64,000 nt of DNA, from the NCBI GenBank assembly GCA_956465555.1, contig OY101116.1, forward strand, positions 2,170,001 through 2,234,000. The letters are read 5' to 3'. Origin of the DNA: Nitzschia sp. pyKryTriq1 (Eukaryota; Bacillariophyta; Bacillariophyceae; Bacillariales; Bacillariaceae). Below are positions 1-10,900 of this stretch, one piece after another. Each line of letters opens with the position of its first letter. The first letter of the stretch is position 1. The notes below the pieces were generated by a model. It was not told the origin of the DNA. It searched no databases and worked only from the letters and a program-made list of their open reading frames with translations. The position numbers were made by a program, and so were the translations under genes.

Positions 1-140
1 TTCAGAAGAATCTTCGCGGCCACGACGAGAACCCGGCGTTTATTTCGCGAGAAAAAAAGAAACTGGGACAAGCATCTTCTAAGGCAAGGAAGACGAAACT
101 TTCACTGCTACTAGTAGCAGACCCATCGTCCTCGATTGAA

Positions 141-1377
141 ATGACGTCGCTTCTAAGTTCGATCAACTTGAACGTCGACAGGGATCAAGCGGAAGCGCTG
201 GCTGGTCCATTTTTTGGTGCCTCCCTCTTCCCCTACTTGGCCTTCCTTTACTTTTTGAACGTAGAAGAGAACGAGTGTCCAAAGGGTGTGACAGTTGGGT
301 TTGCCACCTGCCTGCTTTTCGTCTTCCTGACGATTCCTGCTGCAATCGCTGCCCAACTACTCTACGGTGTATCTTTGGCGGATTCTGACTGGCTTCACGG
401 ATCCGCTGAGAGCCTACTGACTATAACAAATCTAGTGACGGTCGTAGCGTTTCGTCAGGCATTGAATGCAAAAGAAAAAGATCTTGAGATGCCGCCAAGT
501 GCCACGAGTTGGGCACCCATGACGTGGCTGGTTGGAGGACTGACAGTTGTGGCCGTGGCCACCGCGCTTGTCCCAGCAGCATCTGGAGCCACCGTTCACA
601 CGCCTTATCTTGCCGGATTCATGGACCTTCCCTTCACTTTAGACAGTTTTGGAGCAAATCCCGAGCCTGAAAACGCCCTTACAATTGCAACGTACGTACC
701 AGACAAGCCGTGTATTCTTTCCCAAAACCCCAGTGTACCTCACGATTCGACCTCTACCACCGATCAGCTGGATCATCCACATTTCTTCACTTGTTGAGTT
801 CTTGGTAGCTATGGGCTTTGCTTGGAGGTGGGGTGATATTGTGCAGAATCCAACTTGGAAGGGGCTGACGTGGGGGCTAATTCCGTTGCATAGTTCTGGA
901 ATCACTGCATGCACGTATCACCTGTTCTACAACCAAATACCAATTCTGGTGCCCTTCCAAGCCATGCTCACCTGTGTCGGAAATACGACGGCAGCATTTG
1001 CAGCATATCGTATCGCCCGATCCAATGGATGGAAACCGAATTTCGATGAAAATGTCATTGCTGTAGCTGACAAGCTGGCATTCAGCCCGTCGAACGAAAC
1101 ACCTCAGCAAAAGCAAAAAGAGGAGTCGGAGTCTCTAGTCGGCTTTGAAGATCTTGGTGCAGCCTTGGCAGGCGATACCGACTACACATTTCTGATCAAA
1201 CTCTTCGTTGGATGTGCTGTTGCATCCTACGCCATCAAATATGGAGAAATCTTTTTTGACTTTCCCTACGAGGCCAACATTTACCTTGGATTTGCGGTTA
1301 TCGGGATTCCATCAGCTTTGAATGCTTTCAAATGGTACAAACGCAGCCAAGATCCTACATTCGAGGGATGGTTTTAG
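141..1377 (+). CDS. DUF3593 + DUF2499 (Ycf49-like) membrane protein
   Basis: Two exons, 141..691 and 768..1377, joined across a 76-bp GT-AG intron (692..767) that restores the frame as NALTIATWIIHISS. The N-terminal half has the DUF3593 pattern (AGPFFGASLFPYLAFLYFL, then paired hydrophobic helices). The C-terminal half is the DUF2499/Ycf49 pattern (ALTI-TW-IIHISSLVEFLVAM, WKGLTWGLIPLHSSGITACTYHLF). Plants and algae carry the same two-domain fusion as a chloroplast inner or thylakoid membrane protein of unknown function; cyanobacteria have the domains separately. Predicted product about 386 aa from the ATG at 141, with roughly eight membrane segments. The reading frame stays open upstream of 141 to the window edge, so the true start and plastid presequence may lie outside. 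The downstream gene is convergent, only 71 bp away. Confidence 0.85.
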
Positions 1378-1448
1378 GGTCGTCTCCACACAAAAAATCT
1401 ATTACACCACCACTACGTGCTACTCCTTTGTGAAGGCCATTGTCTCAG

Positions 1449-2831
1449 TTATTGCGACCGAATGACATCGGTGATTCGGTTGAGTTCAACACAAAAGCTC
1501 GAGATTGACCTATCCCATGCCGCATTCGCTGTTTCCTCCGCCTCGAATTCCACCAAACCTTCTACTTGGTCGATGGAGCCGGACAAGGATCCTTCCATGA
1601 TCATAGCAGCCGCAATCTTCTCGGCCTTGTCAGAAGTGACACCCAAAACCAGGGCTAATTCACTGACGTAAATACTTTGATAGATCTTACTGACTGAAAT
1701 CATGTTATGTTCGACCACACCTCTCTCCATGATCGATAGCCCGTCGCCCATGATAGCCTGTTGGTGAGGCTGCAAAGATGACTCGAATTTCTTCAATTCT
1801 TCTTTTCCTAGAACTTGATGCTTGTACATCTTAGAAAGAATCGTTGAATGCGTCTCGAACTGAGGAAGGCTGTCAAGTTGTGAAAGACGTTCGTCTTTGT
1901 AGATCTTACAGAGCAAAACCACGTTTCAGCCTGAGATAATTTTTCTTACAAACACCAAGACAACGTCACCACAGAATGAATCAATCCCACCACTTACGTG
2001 CCCCAATACTCGTTGCCGCTGTGGCCCACTGGGAGCCAAGATGGCGCAAGTTGCGGCTCCCCCCAGCATTAGCAACAAATCTTCCGCACGGATCAAGTCT
2101 CCCGAACTCTGGCTCAAATCATGATAGCGAGACGCAGCTTGAAGAAATTTACGATTGAAATCCAACACGCGGGCGTAGGTAGATTTGTATCGCAAAATGA
2201 GGGCCATGTGCTGTTCGGGATTTTCAATGGATTCCACGACGCCGCCTGCTTTTGTGACGGCACTGTCGGATTCGGCAATTTCATCCTCTTCCAGAAAGCA
2301 CTCGGCAATCTTGACGTAAACTAATATGCAAAGGAGTTTTGAATATCAAGGGATCAGACCAGCAATAATGAATGAATGCATGCACGAATGAATGAACGAA
2401 TGCATGCCACATGTTTGTGATTCCAACGTACCGTCGCATTTATCAGACGGCTTGGTGAAGTACACGCTGCCTGGATCATCTTCCATTCTCATTCCAGCCA
2501 AGATACGAGCGGCCGCTGAATACTCGCCCTCTTCGTTGACTTTGTAATCAAAGAGCATCTGACGGAGCTTGTTGTCTGCTGCACCATCCACGGTACTCGG
2601 GAGATGGCCCAGCGTTTCCAACGTGACCTGCATCATCTGAGCTGACGCGAAAGCAGCTGGTAAGAACCCAGGCGTGTTCACCGCTGCCTTGACAAAGTGG
2701 GCCGCCAAACTACGTTGTTCTCCCTGCCCAATTGATTGCCAAGAGGAAGGGCCGAAGGTAAATACAGCGGAAATAGATCCATAGTCGTTGCTCTGGACGG
2801 CTCGATCGATTGTCTGGGCAAAGGCTTCCAT
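1449..2831 (-). CDS. CSN4: COP9 signalosome complex subunit 4
   Basis: Three exons on the minus strand: 2432..2831, 1998..2320 and 1449..1904, with introns 2321..2431 and 1905..1997. The product is about 392 aa (human CSN4 is 406). Matches are collinear with CSN4: YSAAARILAGM early, YVKIAECFLEEDE, YARVLDFNRKFLQAASRYHDLS, CAILAPSGPQRQRVLG, then IYKDERLSQL across the second intron. The PCI domain follows (MYKHQVLGKEELKKFE, PHQQAIMGDGLSIMERGVVEHNM, VTSDKAEKIAAAMI) and the C-terminal helix ends in SFCVELNRITDVIRSQ. It is a scaffold of the CSN complex that removes NEDD8 from cullin-RING ligases. The 3' splice site of the last exon (CTGTAAG) is the one that keeps length equal to the human protein; a nearer AG would introduce a stop. 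Intron 1 holds ATGA-type repeats. Confidence 0.93.
2350..2412. repeat. ATGA/ATGC simple repeat inside CSN4 intron 1
   Basis: Degenerate tetranucleotide repeats (AATGAATGAATGCATGCACG and similar) occupy the middle of the first intron of the CSN4 gene. They lie between the donor at 2431 and the acceptor at 2321. No coding role is seen. Confidence 0.7.
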
Positions 2832-3640
2832 CGTTCTGTTTGATTCTGTTCCTGTCCGGTAACGACGTCTTGGCGAAAAAAAAAACAGCGAAATATATCT
2901 TCTTTCCCTGTTGCTGAGATTTGGATTGTTTGTGAACTTTTCTTGTGTTTCTCCTCGAACGATTCGTCTGCCACTTCTGCTCCTATCAAGCAGTACACGT
3001 AGACCGAAAGTTGCGCCGTGAGCCGTGACCGAGTGGGATGAGAAGAATAGAGCGTTCTGTGTATTCGTAAAGATAGAATAGAAGGGGGAGAGGAGCGGCT
3101 CCGCACAGTACTACGTGTAGTTACCGGTTTTTTTTTTTAATAGGGAACATCATCATCGGAAAGGGGGCGCGAGGAGATGATGATGAGGTGGATTGAATTG
3201 ATTCATTTGACTCTGTTCTCACATCAAGATAACGGTATTTAAGAACAAAAAGCCGTATGGCCTTGGAATGAGTGATCTATAATATGACATAATTTATCAA
3301 AGACTGTACTTAACCGTTATTCTGTACAATGTTCACGTACCAGTGTAGGTACGTGGGTACGAGCAACGCAAGCGCACACTCTCTCTCTATTAGTACGAGT
3401 AGTACATAGAGGGAGACAGTATTTGTACAGTACGGCAGATCTAACATGCGTCCGTTGCGCGCATTCTTTCATTTTCTGGGTTGTCTTATTACGAGTATGG
3501 TATTTACTCGTATTGAGGAGTCGTCTTCTGCTTGCACTCTCACACTAAAACCATTCTTCATCATTCCATTCTGTTTTCGCCGCGTTGCAAGCACACTTGA
3601 CGATCCTAGCTACGTTTACATAGTATTGATTTGAAGCAAC
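2832..3640. other. Divergent intergenic region, CSN4 / PRA1
   Basis: About 0.8 kb between the CSN4 start (minus) and the PRA1-type gene start (plus). It holds a poly-A/T run near 2877 and 3127, GATGAT-type repeats at 3175-3190 and GTAC-rich sequence at 3336-3365. The open frames here (for example 3446..3634) have no recognisable protein features. It probably holds both promoters. Confidence 0.6.
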
Positions 3641-4439
3641 ATGTCATCAGTTGGAGTTTCACACGGCACCGATGATGAAGGGCCGAGGGATGGAGGCAAT
3701 AAAAGCATTCACTTGGATTTGATGACAATGCGTTCTTATGTGGGAGCCGTGTAAGTAGCAGTAGTACTTGCTGGTTGTTTTGGCGCACAAATCTCTCTAG
3801 TATTCATTTCTTATGCCTTGTTCTATTTTCTGTGTTCCCAATAGCATTTCACAGCTACAAAGTCGTGTTACGCTGGACACAATCCGACCCCTACACATGT
3901 TCCTCGGAGTTTCGGGGCACAATTTTTGCTTCTCACCCGAAGCCTTTGGACCTCCCGTCAAGAAATTCGACAAGTCAACTCCAGAAAAATTCAAGTCTCG
4001 CTTGCGATTGAATTTCTCGTTCTTCCTTTCCAATTATGCGCTAGTGGCTGCAGGAGTCGCCCTCGTCATTGCTCTCATGCATCCGGGCATGCTAGTTTCG
4101 TTGGGATTTCTCTGGGGGATGTGGACCTTTCATACATTTTTGATCTCCAATGAAGTTATCGTGTTTGGCAAGAATATTGGAACCTTGGTATCTCTTAATC
4201 ACCGATCGGCATTGTTGACGGCAATCACAATCTTAGTCGTCGTGTGGAAGTGTTTAGCGCCCACCATCTCTGCGATTGCCATCAGCAGCGTAATAATATT
4301 GTCGCACGCCATAATGCGAGATCCAAAGCACATTGATACATCCACAACGATCAGCAGGAAAGACTCGGACGACGAAGCTACGTCTAGCGACTCCGAAGTG
4401 ATTGTGGAACGTCCTCAGGTTCGAAAGGATCTTGCCTGA
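3641..4439 (+). CDS. PRA1-family (prenylated Rab acceptor) membrane protein
   Basis: Two exons, 3641..3750 and 3845..4439, joined by a 94-bp intron with GTAAGT donor; the product is about 234 aa. The hallmark PRA1 segment PLHMFLGVSGHNF is followed by an RLRLNFSFFLSNYALVAAGVALV hydrophobic pair. A second pair lies around LGFLWGMWTFHTFLI and TAITILVVVWKCLAPTISAIAI. The tail is hydrophilic and acidic, rich in Ser/Asp. PRA1 proteins bind prenylated Rab GTPases and sit in ER/Golgi or endosomal membranes. The start at 3641 gives a hydrophilic N-terminus like other family members. The frame continues across the junction as GAVISQLQSRVTL. A RabGGTase beta subunit lies 1.4 kb downstream, which is functionally related but not evidence of linkage. 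Confidence 0.8.
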
Positions 4440-4933
4440 TCCATCTCCTACGGAAAGAGAGGTCTACGAACAGTGAACGACGAAAAACGGGGAAACAATA
4501 CTACAATGTAAAATACTATGTAATGGAATGAATTTACGTATCATTCCATCTTGGTAGTCAACTAGATGTTGTGCGTGAACGAGGCAATAGTACGTACGAC
4601 TACAGTACATGGCATGGCATCTGCCCATGCATGGCATGGTACCGGTACAGTATGTACTCTTACCAAATTTTGTACGGAGTTCTGCGTTTTGTTTTGTACC
4701 AGGCCACGCGCGGTCCACGCGAAGGATCCCATACTTTAGTACAATACCAATACTGTACTCGTACGCGAGTAAAACAAACGATTTTCGATTTTCGATTTTC
4801 GTTTTTCTTTGGTTCTTTTTGCTGATGGTCCACCACGAACCATGACACAAAGAAAGAGTGAGCAGTCTTTGCAATTGCTACAATAACTGCTTTCACAGAA
4901 GACCGATACCCGTACAAAGTAGAACAAAAAAGT
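4440..4933. other. Intergenic region with GTAC-rich and GATTTTC repeats
   Basis: Holds a GGCATG-rich segment near 4610-4635, a GGTACCGGTAC motif near 4637 and about three tandem copies of GATTTTC at 4780-4803. No gene is recognised; small open frames on both strands are low complexity. Confidence 0.6.
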
Positions 4934-5783
4934 ATGAGTGCATTTCAGGACTTGGCAAGTTCGGCACCTGAGGTAGAGGCTGCAGAGGCATCCCGCCCCC
5001 AAACAGACAAGAATTCGGATGATTTGGAAGTGGAACCGGCACGACCCTGCGAAGATGCCACAGTGGAAGCCGCTACGGCGGTGGATGCTGCTGTCCCCTT
5101 CGACAACCCCAAGGAATTCGCCCCACCGATGTCCCAGGAAACGGCGTCACATCTCTCTGTCGCCGCACTACGAGCTGGTTCCGGGGCGGACTTTGCCAGC
5201 AAAGTAAGACAATCGATGATTATTCTGATTCGTATCTAGAATGTGACACGGAAGTGGAAACAGGACTCACACTGACTGTTGTCTTATACGTGATTTGATT
5301 TCTCGATATTAGGCTGCCGTGATCAAAGGAAGGGTTGAGCGTAACTTCCTGAGACGATGGTTTCCCTGTGTCTACGACGAACGCGACTTTGTTGCATTTG
5401 GAGAAGTGGCGCGCTTTCTCTTTGTCAAAGGGAACTGTATATTCGTGTACGGGCAAGAAACAGACCCAAATCCTCTCTATGCTATTCAGTTAGAATCAGT
5501 GGTGGCTATGCAAGAAGATCCGAAAAATCCCGACGCAGATTCCTTCACTATCAGCCCCCGAATCAACACCAATGAGGCGAGAGAGAATTTGGTGACGGTT
5601 CTCTTGAAAGATCGAACGACAAGGAAACAAAGTTATCAAATTACATTCGACACATCGAAGGACAATAGTGTGGCAAAGCGATTTATAGATGTTCTAGCTG
5701 TCAATGCAAAGCACTATGGGGGCGAAGTAATCACTGCTTCGGTTGTGCAATCAAAGACGACATGCAAAACTATATCGAAATAG
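4934..5783 (+). CDS. PH-like domain protein
   Basis: Two exons, 4934..5203 and 5313..5783, with a 109-bp intron; about 246 aa. The first exon encodes an acidic, Ala/Glu-rich unstructured region. The second encodes a fold with the cadence of a pleckstrin-homology domain. It opens with IKGRVERNFLRRWFPCVYDERDF, continues through alternating hydrophobic strands (FLFVKGNCIFVYG, YAIQLESVVAM, NLVTVLLKD, SYQITFDTS) and closes with a C-terminal helix (SVAKRFIDVLAVNAKHYG). PH domains bind phosphoinositides or partner proteins at membranes. Exact partners cannot be read from the sequence. The assignment rests on pattern only, so another beta-sandwich is possible. The next gene is convergent and 43 bp away. 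Confidence 0.6.
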
Positions 5784-5826
5784 AGATGCAGTGTCCATCT
5801 CGATGATTACGGGGATGTAGACACTC

Positions 5827-6972
5827 CTAGCACTTATTTTTTCGTTGGATAATGTCATAGTGAGCAAGTCGTGGTTCGATTGTTCCTTTGTCACCAATAA
5901 CTTGTGCACCCAGACCGTGTTCCTTCACAATGTCCACTGGCAATGCATAGACCGGGTCAATTTTGCGATACGAGTCGGGAAATTTGCCCAACAAGCAAAG
6001 ACCTGACAGTCCGAAAAAAGTGTGGAAAATGTCGGGCATATCGTCAGGTCGATCGGCAATTCCACCATCATCTGGATCTTGCGCCTTGGCTATAAAGGAA
6101 GCCAGGCGATCTCGGTTGATCCAATCCACGCGCCCCAAAATGCTCAAGACACTCAGGATCCACCAAGAGTAACATACGTCTGCCTGTTTCTCTGGTCTTC
6201 CATTGAGCCCACCCGAGTCGCACTGTCTCTCTGCCAACCACCAGCCTAGCAAATCTGGATGCCTTATCACATGTAGTGACTTTGCAATACTAAGGGCGCC
6301 AACACAGCAAAAAACTTGACCAGCATGAGATTCGGCTCCTTGCATCGATCCAAACCCCCCATCAAGATTTTGACAGGAAGCAATGTACTCCACCGCCTTT
6401 GGCACATCCACCCGATCCATAGAAGATAGTAACGATAACGCGCTCAGAGCGCAATAGGAGAACCGAGTATCGATTTCTCCCCATTGATCACCTGCGAAAC
6501 TCCCATCCGGTTGTTGGAGGGAGACGATAAATGTTACAATTTCCTCAGTAGGAAGTTGCTTCAGATCGTATTTTGCCAGTGCTAGGATTTGAATCGCTGA
6601 TAAAGTGTACAGTAAATGCCCGTCATGTCCGATGTTTCCCCCAAAACCACCAGTAGACTTGTCGTAGCACTTCAGAACCCAGTCGACAATGCTCGGTCGA
6701 TTCGGAGCTGACGAAGTCGTGATTCCCAGGATCTTGTCGGCCTCCTCGGCAGACACAAGCAGCGACAATGCCGTGATAGTCCAGTAGATACCACTCATCC
6801 GCAAGTGCTCCGTTACAGCACCTTCATAACTTGACGGCTTGTCCAACTTTTCGGCCAGACCCGCAATGTACGCCAAATGACGATCGCGATGAAAGACTAT
6901 CATAGACGTGGATGATGATGATTCGTCCCCACTTCCAATTGGAATATTCAGCTTGGCGTCCGTCTTTGTCAT
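5827..6972 (-). CDS. RABGGTB: Rab geranylgeranyltransferase (GGTase-II) beta subunit
   Basis: Single exon, 381 aa from the ATG at 6972; human is 331 aa. The frame is open to another ATG at 7083, but the extra 37 residues lack family similarity and I prefer 6972. The protein is an alpha-alpha barrel built from prenyltransferase repeats: STGGFGGNIGHDGHLLYTL, PDGSFAGDQWGEIDTRFSY, LDGGFGSMQGAESHAGQVF, SGGLNGRPEKQADVCYSWW and DPDDGGIADRPDD--DIFHTFFGLSGL. The catalytic zinc ligands are visible as Asp265 and Cys267 (in ADVCYSWW) and His317 (in IFHTFF). It transfers geranylgeranyl groups to C-terminal cysteines of Rab proteins, with an alpha subunit and REP as partners, in the cytosol. Confidence 0.95.
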   Translation of the reverse strand: MTKTDAKLNIPIGSGDESSSSTSMIVFHRDRHLAYIAGLAEKLDKPSSYEGAVTEHLRMSGIYWTITALSLLVSAEEADKILGITTSSAPNRPSIVDWVLKCYDKSTGGFGGNIGHDGHLLYTLSAIQILALAKYDLKQLPTEEIVTFIVSLQQPDGSFAGDQWGEIDTRFSYCALSALSLLSSMDRVDVPKAVEYIASCQNLDGGFGSMQGAESHAGQVFCCVGALSIAKSLHVIRHPDLLGWWLAERQCDSGGLNGRPEKQADVCYSWWILSVLSILGRVDWINRDRLASFIAKAQDPDDGGIADRPDDMPDIFHTFFGLSGLCLLGKFPDSYRKIDPVYALPVDIVKEHGLGAQVIGDKGTIEPRLAHYDIIQRKNKC

Positions 6973-7982
6973 TGTTTGTGTCTCGTTGCGATACTCAAGT
7001 CGTCCAGATAATGAATGAATCGTGATATGAGGCGGTGGTGCAGTCCAAATTACAATAATGCCAATGGGGCTGTCATCTGTCATGGTCGATGGGTGCTCGT
7101 GCTCGAGATCAGGGACAAATATTCATTCATCCCTGCTCGAGATGACAGGGACCAGAGAACGAACTGCACGAGACGCCTGCGCGTCCTCTGTTCGAGGCAG
7201 TCTGTCCACCTGACAGGGGTAAGTCTTATTTACTGTACCGGCGGTACGCCCAGGAACGCCCTCTTCCTGCCCCCTCTGCCGACCTGGAGACTGGAGACTG
7301 CCGGGTCCGGGCAGACCTGACCTCGAACCCTCAGTCGAACCTGTCCAACATGGTCGAACAAGTCGAGGTGTTTTTGGCCGAAGAACTACAGTATGATCTT
7401 TGCCTCAACTATGAAAGTTTCGAAACCGACTCCAGTACTATTATTTCTTCCACACCTTTCTCCGGTGCAATTGCAATACGTTTAAAAAAAAAGCGTAATC
7501 ATGAAACTTCGGAGAAATCTTTCCAAGTTGCTTCCGGCAGTCCAGAATTGATCTTCAGTTTCATCACAAAAAAATGGTCCCACAATTTGCAAAGTTACGA
7601 TTTCGTTGGTGGTAAGTTTTGATTTGTTTTGATATAAAATGACCGAATTTTTCTCGATCATGGGTAACCTTGAACGGTCTTCCTAATGGGGTGGTAATGT
7701 CCTGAAGTACATACCTGCATCATACGCGCTTGTACGCAGCGGGGCAGAACTGGGGGCGGGGATAGTCTTTTCGGATTTGGAATTGTGAGAAGGACGATTT
7801 TCTATGTAATAGCTCGACGATGGTTTTCTGCTCTCTCTCTCTCTCTCTCTCTCTCCCTCTCTCTACTAGAGCTGGAGAAATTCTCTACTAGAGCTACTAC
7901 GAAAAGTCTGAATCTGAAAAGTTTCAAGAAACTTCATATCTAACGTTCTACGCGGATACCAGATGTTGAGCGTTCGGTAGTC
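6973..7982. other. Intergenic region, GC-rich half then CT microsatellite
   Basis: About 1 kb between RABGGTB and the large SR-rich gene. The left part (7084-7330) is GC-rich with repeated CTCGAGAT and ACCTGACAG(G) words. A 90-codon open frame (7350..7622, plus strand, MVEQVEVFLAEELQYDLC...) has a good GGTAAGTTT donor-like site at its end but no recognisable domain, so it is not called as a gene. The right part carries the CT microsatellite and CTCTACTAGAG repeats. Confidence 0.55.
7831..7864. repeat. CT dinucleotide microsatellite
   Basis: An almost perfect (CT)n run of about 34 bp. It is followed by two copies of CTCTACTAGAGCT within 40 bp, close to the 3' end of the minus-strand SR-rich gene. 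Confidence 0.9.
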
Positions 7983-10900
7983 TCAATCGTGTATCGATTT
8001 ATCGAGAAGATCCCAAGTAAGCTTTTCTTTCTTCTTTGCTCCTACATTGGCAAGAACCCCCTTGGCAAGCTTGTTCCACCCTGCATCAGGAGCGCCACCG
8101 GAAGGAATATCTCCGAGTTCATGGAGTCCAGCCAGTTCAATCTCAAACAAGGCTTCGATATCGCCTATCAAAAGTTCCCTCATCTTGTCTCCCTCCAAAA
8201 GTTCATTCGAAAGCTCCTGTTCGCACTCTTTGATCGCATTCTTGATTTCTTCGTACAACTCATGATCGTATGCATCACTTGACTGTACACCTTCAAGAAC
8301 TTTGTAAATACTTCGCCGATGCATGAGTTTTGACCTTGCTTCAATCTTTGCTTCTTCTGTGGCCTTCTCTGACGATTTAACAGCCTTGGGTATGAGCATT
8401 TTCGATAGCATAAGTTGCTGGCCGTTTAGATCCTTCTTTTCCGCAACCTTTTTCTTTGCAAAGTCATTCAATTCGTGGAACATTGTTTCAACATCAGCAT
8501 TCGCCTTTTCCAATTCTTTTCCTTCGTCTTCCTTGCTCTTGATTTTGGCTCTAGTCTTCTCTATCCAGTCTTTCATGAGAGCGTTTTCTTCTTCCATTTC
8601 TGCCCTGTGCTCTTCAGGTGTCGTATTTGGATCGAGACCAAGATCGGCGCCCTCCTCTGCCTGCTTCTTCTCTTCAAGCGCCTTTTTCGCTTGTTCCTGT
8701 TCGACTCGCTTACGGATGACATCCCCCCAAATCTTTTTCTGTATTTCCATTGTTTCGGTCATTTTCTCGCGTTCTTTCTCGAACTCTTCTTCCACTTTGG
8801 CCAGCTGCGCATTGACAACCTCAAGTTCTTGGGCAGATGTATGCTGTACCAAGCGTTGTATCTCTATATACTCTAGATACTTCGCCATTTCGGGCTTGTA
8901 CTTTTCGTAATCGCGTTGCCATTCGTACTCTTTTCTCCATTTGGCTCTTTCTCGTGTCAATTTCGCCAAATATACTCGCATCGTGGTCTGGATGGCAATG
9001 CTTGCAGTCTCCAGCCGGCGCTGTTTCTCGTCTTTTAAGCGCTCAAGCGCTGTCTTGCCCTGATGTCCACGAATCATTCTTTCAATACGGAGAGCAGAAA
9101 TGGGCGCTTCCAATTGAAATTTCTTGTCATGTTCCATTCGGAATGTAAAATCAGCTTCCCGGAATCTTCGCGACGTCGTTTGAACATCCAAGAGTCTTCG
9201 CTGTATCGCCAGATTCTCCAATTTACGTCGTGTCCATCGCTGGATAACGTTGGCCGACCTGTCCATTTCTCGCTTTCGTCGTCTCGAGACGCCTGCACCC
9301 ACGCTGCCATCATCTGAAGATTTACGCCTCTCGGAACTTTTGGATCTGACTTTCCTCTCTTGACTTTTCGACCTAGTTTTACCCGCGTCCTTCGTCTTCT
9401 CTTTCCCTCGATCGCTCTCTGATTCGTTCTGATTCTTGGATTCTACTCCGAGTGAATTGTCGCTGTTTGATAGCAGCTCGGTCTTCCGACCACGACGAGG
9501 CTTATTAGAACCAGGTGAAACTAAACTCTGGACACTGGATTGTTCGTCCTTTGTCGAAGAAGCCATCTTTTTTTGCAACGATTTCCAACCTTTGGAATCG
9601 TCTTTGGAGTCATTTCCTGAAGAAGATTTACGTGATGCTCTTGCTCGTCTACCACCTCCATCACTATGGGCGGAGGAAGCAGGCATGTCGCGAGATGCTC
9701 TCCTGAAACTTCTCCTTACTTTGGCATCGACGGAAGAAGCCCTCTTCGATGATTGCTTTGGGGACTCTTTACTGGACAAGCTAGTCGAAGAAAGATCTGG
9801 AATATTCGAGGCGACTACCCTACTAGATGACTTTGAGTCTTTCTGGCGCGACCGAGACATCGATCTCGACCGCCGCCGGCCAGGAGCCGGGGATTTGGAA
9901 CCACTGCGTCGTGGAAGTGGAGATTTCGAGCCATGCAGACTTGTAGGGGTTCTTGGGGCGCTGTGACGTTTGGGTGACCGCATTGGAGATTTCGAGCCAC
10001 GTAAAGACGCAGGAGATTTTGAATCACTAGGACGTCTGGGTGATAGAGTCCCCTCTGATCGTGTCGCATATTTTTCTCCCGTCCTGTAAGCGGAGTCCAA
10101 TTGTTGCTCTTCCTCCAATTTTGAACTGTCGCCTCTACCCCTTTCACCATCTGGATCACGACGTCTTCCGTCTCGGGAGCTGGATCTTCGCCCCCTTGCA
10201 ACTGAAAGTGATCGTGACCTGCTACCTCCAGACGAAGCCGGCGATTTCGAAGCATTGCTTTCTTTTTTAAGCATCCGCCTCATTTCCGACTTCGGCACAT
10301 CTGCCTCTCTCTGGTACCTATCATCGTAGCTGCGCCTTCCGCCATCTGCATCTCGGCGCCTTCCATCGCGAGAAGTCGACCGACTACGTTTTGCGTCCTT
10401 TGAGCCCGACCGCCTTCTCGGGGATTCAGGTGACTTCGATGAACGCCTCCTATCTCTCGACTTTGTCTCATCTGCGTCTCTCTCGTACCTATCATCATTT
10501 TCACTTTCCTTTGTCGACATCGATTCCGATGTTTTGTAGCTTCGCCTACCGCCATCTGCATCTCGACGCCTTCGATCGCGGGAAACCGACCGACTACGCT
10601 GTGTGTCCTTTGGGCTTGACCGTCTTCTTGGAGATTCAGGTGACTTCGATGACTCTCGCCTCTCTCTTGACTTTCGCACATCTACGTCTCTCTGGTACCT
10701 ATCGTCATATTCACTTCCCTCTGTCGATAATGATTCAGATGATTTGTAGCTTCGCCTACCGCCATCTGCATCTCGACGCCTTCTATCCCTGGAAACTGAC
10801 CTAGTACGTTTTGCATCCTTTGAGCTTGACCGCCTTTCTCTGGACTGTGGCACATCTGCATCTTTCTGGTACCCACGAGTGCCGTCATATTCGCTTTCCT

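Noticed and set aside
3446-3634. 62-codon plus-strand open frame upstream of the PRA1-type gene
   Set aside because: No domain, lies in a promoter region, and composition is unlike neighbouring proteins.
6973-7083. N-terminal extension of the RabGGTase beta subunit
   Set aside because: The extra 37 residues have no similarity to the family and include a promoter-like sequence; the ATG at 6972 gives a normal protein.
7350-7622. 90-codon plus-strand frame followed by a donor-like GGTAAGTTT
   Set aside because: No recognisable domain and no plausible second exon before the antisense 3' end of the SR-rich gene.
8323-8910. Long plus-strand frame rich in Ser and Phe
   Set aside because: It is the antisense shadow of the coiled-coil coding sequence of the minus-strand SR-rich gene; it follows that gene's codon pattern.
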